A stretch of DNA of 10,949 bases. It comes from an uncultured Collinsella sp. (lineage in GTDB: Bacteria > Actinomycetota > Coriobacteriia > Coriobacteriales > Coriobacteriaceae). The stretch is taken from assembly GCA_900756945.1 (NCBI GenBank), contig CAAELZ010000082.1, positions 1 through 10,949 of the forward strand, in the 5' to 3' direction. Each line of letters starts with the position of its first letter. The stretch's first letter is position 1. Shown one piece after another: positions 6,504-10,949 of the stretch. Made by a program: the position numbers and the translations under genes. Under the pieces are notes generated by a model. The model searched no databases. It had not been told where the DNA came from and was given only the letters and a program-made list of their open reading frames with translations.

Positions 6504-6594
6504 GCGGGCCGCAGCTTTCCATACCCATACCTCTGCGGCCCGCTCCCCGATTCCTCCGGTCGGGCAAAACCACCGGTCCCATTCCGGTTTTGCC
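6504..6594 (+). repeat. two hairpins after kdgK
   Basis: GCGGGCCGCAG (6504-6514) pairs perfectly with CTGCGGCCCGC (6533-6543). Next, GGCAAAACC (6563-6571) pairs perfectly with GGTTTTGCC (6586-6594). Neither is followed by a T-run, so they are more likely mRNA-processing or stability structures, or protein sites, than full terminators within the kdgK-eda unit. Confidence 0.6.
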
Positions 6595-6621
6595 TGGCAC
6601 TTCCTATACGACTGGTCGCGC

Positions 6622-6684
6622 AGCCGGTTTTGAAATTGCTTGTGACCCCAAGCAGTGCCTCCGATAACCAATCCAAAACCGGCT
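6622..6684 (+). promoter_or_regulatory. inverted repeat flanking a possible eda promoter
   Basis: AGCCGGTTTTG (6622-6632) and CAAAACCGGCT (6674-6684) are exact reverse complements. Between them lies TTGTGA (6640-6645), a 17-base spacer and GATAAC (6663-6668), a plausible sigma70-type promoter (four of six matches in each hexamer). eda may thus have its own promoter bracketed by two half-sites about five helical turns apart. Confidence 0.4.
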
Positions 6685-6743
6685 CATGACCAGCATATTT
6701 GGCAATCACGCGCCAGCGCGCGCCGTACATCGAAAGGAACATC

Positions 6744-7385
6744 ATGTTCGATCAGTTCTACACCACGCTTGAGTCCCTGGGCATCGTGCCCGTCGTCGTG
6801 CTCGACAAGGTCGAGGACGCCGCACCGCTCGCCCACGCCCTTATGGCAGCTGGCATGAAGTCCGCCGAGGTCACCTTCCGCACCGCCTGCGCCGCCGAGT
6901 GCATCGCCGCTATGGCCGAGGCCGAGCCCGAGATGTGCGTCGGCGCTGGCACCGTCCTGACTGTCGAGCAGGTTGAGCAGGCCCGCGCCGCCGGTGCCAA
7001 GTTCATCGTCTCCCCGGGTTACAACGAGGACGTTGTAAAGCACTGCATCGGCATCGACCTGCCCGTCCTTCCTGGCACCGTGACCCCCTCCGAGGTTACC
7101 GCCGCCGAGAACCTGGGCCTCAAGGTCACCAAGTTCTTCCCCGCGGCCCAGTATGGCGGACTCAACACCATCAAGGCCCTCGCCGCCCCGTTTGTCGGCC
7201 ATCGCTTTATGCCCACCGGCGGCGTGAGCACCGCTAACGTCGAGGAGTACCTGAGCTCGAGCGCCATCATCGCCTGCGGTGGCACCTGGATGGTCAAGCC
7301 GGCCCTGTTTGCCGACGGCGACTTCTCCAAGGTCGAGCAGATCGCCCGCGAGGCCATGGACGTCGTCAAGAAGGTCCGAGGCTAG
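6744..7385 (+). CDS. eda: 2-dehydro-3-deoxyphosphogluconate (KDPG) aldolase
   Basis: This 213-residue class I aldolase splits KDPG into pyruvate and glyceraldehyde-3-phosphate, the last step of the Entner-Doudoroff and hexuronate routes. The Schiff-base lysine is Lys130 in TKFFPA. The catalytic Glu42 and the phosphate/substrate region are in EVTFRTACAAE (42-52), and PTGGVS (157-162) and CGGTWMV (178-184) are further family motifs. The length matches the usual 205-215 residues. The start at 6744 follows GAAAGGAA; an ORF start 15 codons upstream has no ribosome site. It lies 254 bases after kdgK with structured DNA between, and is closed by a strong terminator. It probably acts directly on the kdgK product. 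Confidence 0.96.
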   Translation: MFDQFYTTLESLGIVPVVVLDKVEDAAPLAHALMAAGMKSAEVTFRTACAAECIAAMAEAEPEMCVGAGTVLTVEQVEQARAAGAKFIVSPGYNEDVVKHCIGIDLPVLPGTVTPSEVTAAENLGLKVTKFFPAAQYGGLNTIKALAAPFVGHRFMPTGGVSTANVEEYLSSSAIIACGGTWMVKPALFADGDFSKVEQIAREAMDVVKKVRG

Positions 7386-7402
7386 GTTTAGCTCTCTATC
7401 GT

Positions 7403-7440
7403 GAAAGGGGGCGTGTCCTAGACCTCGCCCCCTTTCTTTT
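7403..7440 (+). terminator. intrinsic terminator of the kdgK-eda unit
   Basis: GAAAGGGGGCG (7403-7413) and CGCCCCCTTTC (7426-7436) form a perfect 11-bp stem with a 12-base loop, followed by TTTT (7437-7440). It starts 18 bases after the eda stop codon. Confidence 0.92.
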
Positions 7441-7444
7441 AAAA

Positions 7445-7553
7445 CGGCTCGGAAGCGCGCCGTTTCCGTCACGAACAAGAACCAAAACCGTCTTGTATGC
7501 TGATAGAACGTGACGGAAGCGACACGCCCCCGAGCCGCTTTGTTTATGCGGCT
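7445..7553. repeat. nested inverted repeats upstream of the membrane-protein gene
   Basis: Three stems nest around one centre: CGGCTCGG/CCGAGCCG (7445-7452 with 7530-7537), TTCCGTCACG/CGTGACGGAA (7464-7473 with 7509-7518) and ACAAGA/TCTTGT (7475-7480 with 7491-7496). A competing stem, AGCCGC/GCGGCT (7533-7538 with 7548-7553), reuses part of the outer right arm. No known RNA family is recognised. Confidence 0.55.
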
Positions 7554-7604
7554 GGCAGGCGCACTCAACTAAGCCACTTCGACAAAAGCCATGTCACCCA
7601 AACA

Positions 7605-7669
7605 GCTGCGGCGCCGTCTGGAGGAATGGATCCTTGCTTCCGATCTTTTCCCCCAAGCGGCGCCGCAGC
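7605..7669. repeat. 12-bp inverted repeat in the leader of the membrane-protein gene
   Basis: GCTGCGGCGCCG (7605-7616) is the exact reverse complement of 7658-7669, around a 41-base loop containing GGAGGAATGG. It ends 40 bases before the start codon. Only CCTTT follows, so it is not a good terminator. It could be a regulatory leader structure. I see nothing else in 7554-7709 apart from the ribosome site. Confidence 0.55.
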
Positions 7670-7709
7670 CTTTACTGCATCTCCCAAATTCCGAAAGGAA
7701 GGTCACGAC

Positions 7710-8387
7710 ATGCGGCCGCTCATCGTAATGAATGGCGAGAATATCGATTGGTTCCATACCGTTATCAGAATGCTGATGTATCTGATGGGCGTTGCAGTAC
7801 TGGCACTCGGCATGAGTCTCCAGACGGCATCCGGCTTGGGAGTCGCTGCGCTCACGTGCTTTGCCACAACCATATCCATGCTCACCGGCAAGACACTCGG
7901 CTTTTGGATCACTGCTACCTATGTCGCCTACATCCTGGCGCAATTGGCCATCTTGCGACGCGAGTTCCAGCCGCGTATTTTGCTCGAGCTGTGCTTCTCG
8001 ACGCTCATCGGCGGCTTCACCGATTTCTTCATGGCGGTCAACCCACTGCATCCCACGGCACTCCCCGCACAGGTTGCGACCATGCTGCTCTCCCTCGCTG
8101 TCACCGCATTTGGCGTAAGTCTCGTCGTCAACATGGGCGTTGTCCCCAACGCGCCCGACGGCTTGGTGCAGGTCATTGCCGAAAAGCTTAAACGCCGCTT
8201 TGGCGACGTAAAAGTCGTGTTCGACTGCTCACATGTCGCCGTGTCCCTCATTCTGTCGCTCGCGCTCATGCACAACCTAGGCGGCTTTGGCGTGACCACA
8301 GCCATCTCGGCGCTGTTCTTGGGCCACGTCATCAACGTCGCCAACAAGCTCTTCGCCCAGCACTTTATCCGCGCGGCATTCGGATAA
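7710..8387 (+). CDS. YczE/YitT-like multi-pass membrane protein of unknown function
   Basis: This 225-residue integral membrane protein has about six hydrophobic segments (roughly 17-38, 44-58, 63-82, 90-110, 118-142, 168-188 and 192-212). Motifs resemble the YczE/YyaS/YitT family: an early LGMSLQTASGLG turn, PNAPDGLVQVIAEKL in the loop, then DVKVVFDCSHVAVSLILSL and a C-terminal segment with ISALFLGHVIN. The biochemical role of this family is not established, so none is assigned. The start at 7710 is set by AAAGGAAGG eight bases upstream. The reading frame is open for a further 71 codons upstream, but those codons run through structured DNA and lack a better ribosome site. The gene stands alone, after the eda terminator and before repeat DNA. 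Confidence 0.82.
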   Translation: MRPLIVMNGENIDWFHTVIRMLMYLMGVAVLALGMSLQTASGLGVAALTCFATTISMLTGKTLGFWITATYVAYILAQLAILRREFQPRILLELCFSTLIGGFTDFFMAVNPLHPTALPAQVATMLLSLAVTAFGVSLVVNMGVVPNAPDGLVQVIAEKLKRRFGDVKVVFDCSHVAVSLILSLALMHNLGGFGVTTAISALFLGHVINVANKLFAQHFIRAAFG

Positions 8388-8416
8388 TAGCACCACCGTA
8401 AGAACCCGCGAACAGC

Positions 8417-8461
8417 GCTATACGTTGCTATATCTCACTAACGTTGCTATATCTTGCTATA
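8417..8461. repeat. four GCTATA repeats including a 14-bp direct repeat
   Basis: ACGTTGCTATATCT occurs at 8422-8435 and again at 8441-8454. The core GCTATA occurs at 8417, 8427, 8446 and 8456, spaced 10, 19 and 10 bases, so all copies lie on nearly the same helix face. They lie between the ends of two convergent genes, where promoters are not expected. Confidence 0.7.
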
Positions 8462-8487
8462 AATCGACCGCTGCCAGCCAACATACA

Positions 8488-8521
8488 ACAGGCCTCAAGC
8501 GGGCAAAGGCTTGGGGCCTGT
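8488..8521. terminator. hairpin between convergent genes, probable bidirectional terminator
   Basis: ACAGGCCTCAAGC (8488-8500) pairs with GCTTGGGGCCTGT (8509-8521) over 13 bp with one G-T pair and an 8-base loop. It lies between the YczE-like and AlbA_2 genes, which point at each other. T-runs are poor on both sides (TTGTATGTTGG on the minus strand), so efficiency is uncertain. Confidence 0.65.
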
Positions 8522-8543
8522 CTTGCAATATGGTTCTTTTGGC

Positions 8544-9797
8544 CTATGCGCGCTCGTATTTCGTGGAACGCCCAGTTCCCCGCTTTACAACCGCGTTCCG
8601 CCCAATCAGTGATTCAAGCGCCGTCAACGCACGCGCGCGGCTCAACCCCGTCTGCTGCTCAATCTCGCCCCGCGACATTATTCGTCCGACCGACAAAGCC
8701 TTGAGAACCTGGGCCTCTTCCTCAGACCCCTCAAAGGCATCGATAACGGGCAATGTGACGGTCACCATGCCGCCGCGAACATCAAATACCGGTCGGCTTA
8801 AAGAATCTCGATACGCACGCCTGATTCGCGCGATTCCCGTGCCAAATTTCTCGATGTAATCCAGCTTTAAAAAGACCTCGGCGACAATTGGGTTTCTGAA
8901 CACGGATATCTGCCCATACAGGTATTGTTCCGTCGTCAAACCGGCAGGCAGCGATCCGGGCGAAGTGACAACGACGCGATCGTCGTACAGGGCAATTTGA
9001 ACATTCACTCGAACGTCCCACGTCCGATGCACCAAAGCGTTTGCAACGGCTTCGCGAAACGCCTCGAGAGGAATTCGATCGGTTTGGACGCGTTCCATCC
9101 CTTCGATACGTTCATAACGGTAGTAGCGTACAAACATAGCCACCGCCCTGTCCACCTGTTCAATTGCGGATACATTTGTTGCCGACTCACGATCCAAGAT
9201 CACATCCTCGGTATCACCAAAACGGACGCAGTCGATGCCAGGAAAATCATTCTTATCCGCCAAAATCGCCGCAGCGTTGGTATAGCCGTCCTTACCGAGC
9301 AAGCGAAGCGTGCGCATAATATCCGACGTTAGCTCAGAAATGCCGAGATGTTCAACACACTTTTGCTCGAGCGTGCAAAAACTCAAGTCCTGGCGAGTCG
9401 ACGTGAGCGCGTCGAACGTTACGTTGCTGCCTTCGAGCGTCAACCTGCCATACTCAAACCGGTCGACCTCCACCGTTGCCGAATCGTTTCGCCTGTAGGC
9501 CTTTCCCTTGCTTCGATAGGGTTTGTCCTGTCCCTCATAAACCGTAAGGATTACGGTCCCGTGTTTCTCATCGGGCTCGAGCGTGTAACGGGGAGCGGGA
9601 TCCAAGCTGTCATTAATCATGTTCTCAATGCGGAGACACTCTGCGACCGGATCTGCAAGGCCGACAGCCACGCCCTCGTCATCAACGCCAAACTCAATCT
9701 TGCCCGTCCCGTAGTTTGCATAAGCGCTAACCGTTTTAAGAAACGTCGGCGTAACGCTTTCCTTGTATTCGACTGTAGGGCTCTCTCTAACAACCAT
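8544..9797 (-). CDS. AlbA_2 / HATPase_c_4 / winged-helix protein (COG2865-type, RecG-like C-terminus)
   Basis: This 417-residue protein has the layout often labelled 'putative DNA-binding protein' or 'RecG-like transcriptional regulator'. An N-terminal AlbA_2 (Schlafen-type) domain spans about 6-115, with VEYKES at 9-14 and IEFGVDDEG at 34-42. A degenerate GHKL ATPase-like domain follows (about 245-345): FREAVANALVHR (247-258) resembles the N box, VVVTSPGSLPAG (275-286) the G1 loop, and FGTGIARI (318-325) comes later. A winged helix closes the protein (about 362-415). The family is associated with transcription control and, in some contexts, with defence or mobile DNA; no precise function is known to me. 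The start at 9797 follows GAAGAGG; an ATG nine codons upstream has no ribosome site. Base composition is visibly less G+C-rich than the neighbours, suggesting acquisition. Repeats in its promoter hint at regulation, possibly by itself. Confidence 0.86.
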   Translation of the reverse strand: MVVRESPTVEYKESVTPTFLKTVSAYANYGTGKIEFGVDDEGVAVGLADPVAECLRIENMINDSLDPAPRYTLEPDEKHGTVILTVYEGQDKPYRSKGKAYRRNDSATVEVDRFEYGRLTLEGSNVTFDALTSTRQDLSFCTLEQKCVEHLGISELTSDIMRTLRLLGKDGYTNAAAILADKNDFPGIDCVRFGDTEDVILDRESATNVSAIEQVDRAVAMFVRYYRYERIEGMERVQTDRIPLEAFREAVANALVHRTWDVRVNVQIALYDDRVVVTSPGSLPAGLTTEQYLYGQISVFRNPIVAEVFLKLDYIEKFGTGIARIRRAYRDSLSRPVFDVRGGMVTVTLPVIDAFEGSEEEAQVLKALSVGRIMSRGEIEQQTGLSRARALTALESLIGRNAVVKRGTGRSTKYERA

Positions 9798-9990
9798 ACG
9801 CCCAGCCTCTTCGTTTCGTACCATTCATGACCGTATTATAAGACGAAAACCGTTTGCGTACTAAATATACCAAGGCGCAAACGGTTTGCGTCTTGATTTG
9901 CGTCCGAAATGAGAATGGAAACTGCGCTTTCGTACGCTTATTACCAAACGTAAACTATTTTCGTTCGGCAATACGTCAACAATCCGGACG
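9798..9990 (-). promoter_or_regulatory. AlbA_2 gene promoter with three copies of a 17-bp dyad
   Basis: TATAAT on the minus strand (complement of 9835-9840) is a perfect -10, 37 bases before the chosen start; the -35 zone (TTAGTA or TAGTAC) is weak. Three related 17-mers follow upstream: ACGAAAACCGTTTGCGT (9843-9859, within the -35/-10 spacer), GCGCAAACGGTTTGCGT (9875-9891) and ACGTAAACTATTTTCGT (9948-9964). The middle copy contains a perfect 7-1-7 palindrome. The shared pattern is RCGNAAACNNTTTKCGT. An extra half-site, TTTGCGTC, lies at 9897-9904. Confidence 0.7.
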
Positions 9991-10022
9991 AAAAAGGCCC
10001 CGAGCTCGTGAGTGAACTGGGG
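9991..10022 (-). terminator. intrinsic terminator of the GntR-type gene
   Basis: On the minus strand CCCCAGTTC (complement of 10022-10014) pairs with GAGCT and GGGG (complement of 10007-9998) with one bulged C and one G-U pair, followed by CC and TTTTT (complement of 9997-9991). A run of eight G (10019-10026) forms its left arm. The stretch 10027-10087 up to the gene shows nothing else. Confidence 0.75.
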
Positions 10023-10087
10023 GGGGCGTCTGCACCACCTGGGCAGCACAACAACCCCTATTTCATCGCGACTTATGGGGGAGACGA

Positions 10088-10780
10088 TTAGATGGCCGAG
10101 TCTTTGGACAGCTCAAAATAGTCGGGATGCAAGGCGATAACCGGACCTTGCTCTTCGGGCATCAAGTGCAGGTGTGTCTCTGCCAGATAGCTCGCCGCGT
10201 CGGTATCGCCCCTCTTAATGGCCTCGAGAATCCGGCGATGCTGCCGACGAATCGGCTCCCAATCCAGATCCTGCGACACCATACGCAACCAGTTGTATCG
10301 CTCAAAATGCGTGTTGACGCTCTTCATCCAATCCCACAACATGTGACGGCCAGCAATCACGAAACACGTCTCATGGAACAGGTTATCCAGGTCGAAAAAG
10401 CGACGCGTTTCGCTATGGTCGAGCGATTCGGACTCGGCAAGAATCTGCTCGAGCCGCTGCTTTTGCTCGGGCGTGGCGGCAGAGCAGCATTTAATAAGCA
10501 CGCTTCTCTCGAGTTTCTCGCGCAAGAAACAGGCATTCTCGGCGTGTTCCATGCTGATCTTAGAGACGTAGGTGCCGCTCTTGGGACGCGTTTCCACCAG
10601 CTCCTGCTCACGCAGGCGCACAAAGGACTCGCGAATGGGCGTGCGCCCGATTCCCGTCTCCTTTTCCAGACCAATCGCCGAAAGGCGCGTGCCGGGCCTG
10701 AGCTCGGCATAGATGATCTTGGAGCGCAATGCGTTGTATGCCTGGTCTTGCAGGCTCTGATAATGCTGGTGTTGTTCCAT
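10088..10780 (-). CDS. GntR-family transcription regulator, FCD (FadR-type) subfamily
   Basis: This 230-residue regulator has a GntR winged helix at about 10-75; the recognition part reads GIGRTPIRESFVRLREQELV (43-62). A helical FCD ligand-binding domain spans about 80-210. Likely metal or ligand residues of the FCD fold are Asp132 and His136 (DLDNLFHE), His181 (RRQHRRI) and His203/His205 (ETHLHLM). FCD regulators usually sense small carboxylates or sugar acids and repress neighbouring transport or catabolic genes. Its targets are probably to the right, beyond the window, where a perfect palindrome lies; no target inside the window is evident. The start at 10780 follows GAGGG; an upstream GTG in frame adds 26 residues without resemblance to the family. 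The gene ends in its own terminator, so it is monocistronic. Confidence 0.93.
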   Translation of the reverse strand: MEQHQHYQSLQDQAYNALRSKIIYAELRPGTRLSAIGLEKETGIGRTPIRESFVRLREQELVETRPKSGTYVSKISMEHAENACFLREKLERSVLIKCCSAATPEQKQRLEQILAESESLDHSETRRFFDLDNLFHETCFVIAGRHMLWDWMKSVNTHFERYNWLRMVSQDLDWEPIRRQHRRILEAIKRGDTDAASYLAETHLHLMPEEQGPVIALHPDYFELSKDSAI

Positions 10781-10927
10781 AAAGCCCTCGGATGAAGCCC
10801 ACGGTTTGTCGAATATCTCTCCACGTAATACTATCGCATCCTGCGGCGCTCCCCGCACAGGTTATGAGCATGTCGCCTCCCCTTCGATCCGCCTTGATTA
10901 TCGACTTTATCCGAACACCTCCCACAT

Positions 10928-10949
10928 TCATCCGTACATGTACGGATGA
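10928..10949. promoter_or_regulatory. perfect 22-bp palindrome, probable operator
   Basis: The half TCATCCGTACA (10928-10938) is followed by its exact reverse complement up to the last base of the window; the dyad may continue outside. The core CCGTAC-AT-GTACGG has the GTAC-containing symmetry common in GntR-family operators. It lies about 160 bases upstream of the GntR-type start codon and may serve a divergent gene beyond the edge. Confidence 0.6.

Noticed and set aside
7445..7553. Insertion-sequence remnant
   Set aside because: Inverted repeats are present but there is no transposase fragment and no obvious target-site duplication at the ends.
7497..7709. A 71-codon N-terminal extension of the YczE-like protein
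   Set aside because: The frame is open but runs through inverted repeats, encodes no membrane or domain features, and has no ribosome site; AAAGGAAGG marks the start at 7710.
8417..8461. CRISPR array
   Set aside because: The repeats are only 6-14 bases with 4-13 base gaps, far too short, and no cas genes are present.

Overview
The window looks like chromosome from a high-G+C, host-associated actinobacterium. Protein relationships (a GlnA2-like glutamine synthetase homologue, a GlnR-like orphan regulator, an HtrA with a Q/G-rich tail) and clear Shine-Dalgarno sites before most genes fit Coriobacteriia, probably Collinsella or a close relative. This assignment is inference from the proteins, not a database result.

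Layout. The left part (1-5219) is all on the minus strand. In transcription order it holds a LacI-family repressor, a glutamine-synthetase-family protein, a GlnR-like winged-helix regulator with a terminator, a membrane-anchored HtrA serine protease with a terminator, and the first 31 codons of a gene cut by the window edge. From about 5285 to 7440 the plus strand carries a 2-keto-3-deoxygluconate (KDG) catabolic unit: kdgK (KDG kinase) and eda (KDPG aldolase), closed by a strong intrinsic terminator. Together they turn KDG into pyruvate and glyceraldehyde-3-phosphate. The LacI-type gene is divergent from kdgK, and tandem LacI-type operators lie between them, so it is probably the local KdgR-like repressor. 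Next comes a plus-strand YczE/YitT-like multi-pass membrane protein behind a 320-base structured leader. The right part (8388-10949) looks more accessory: a minus-strand AlbA_2/HATPase/winged-helix protein (COG2865 type) with repeat-rich flanks on both sides, then a GntR/FCD regulator whose upstream region ends in a perfect 22-bp palindrome at the window edge.

Most notable points. (1) The GlnA homologue keeps the GS fold signatures but has replaced three canonical metal ligands and the catalytic flap Glu; it sits next to a GlnR-like regulator and has a GlnR-box-like sequence upstream. (2) The kdgK leader combines tandem LacI-type operators, a perfect 18-bp inverted repeat that is also a pair of 18-bp dyads, and a 28-codon upstream ORF overlapping the kdgK start. 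(3) The AlbA_2 gene has three copies of a 17-bp dyad, spaced by near-integral helical turns, at its promoter. (4) Several other inverted or direct repeats occur between genes. No tRNA, rRNA, CRISPR array or insertion sequence was seen.
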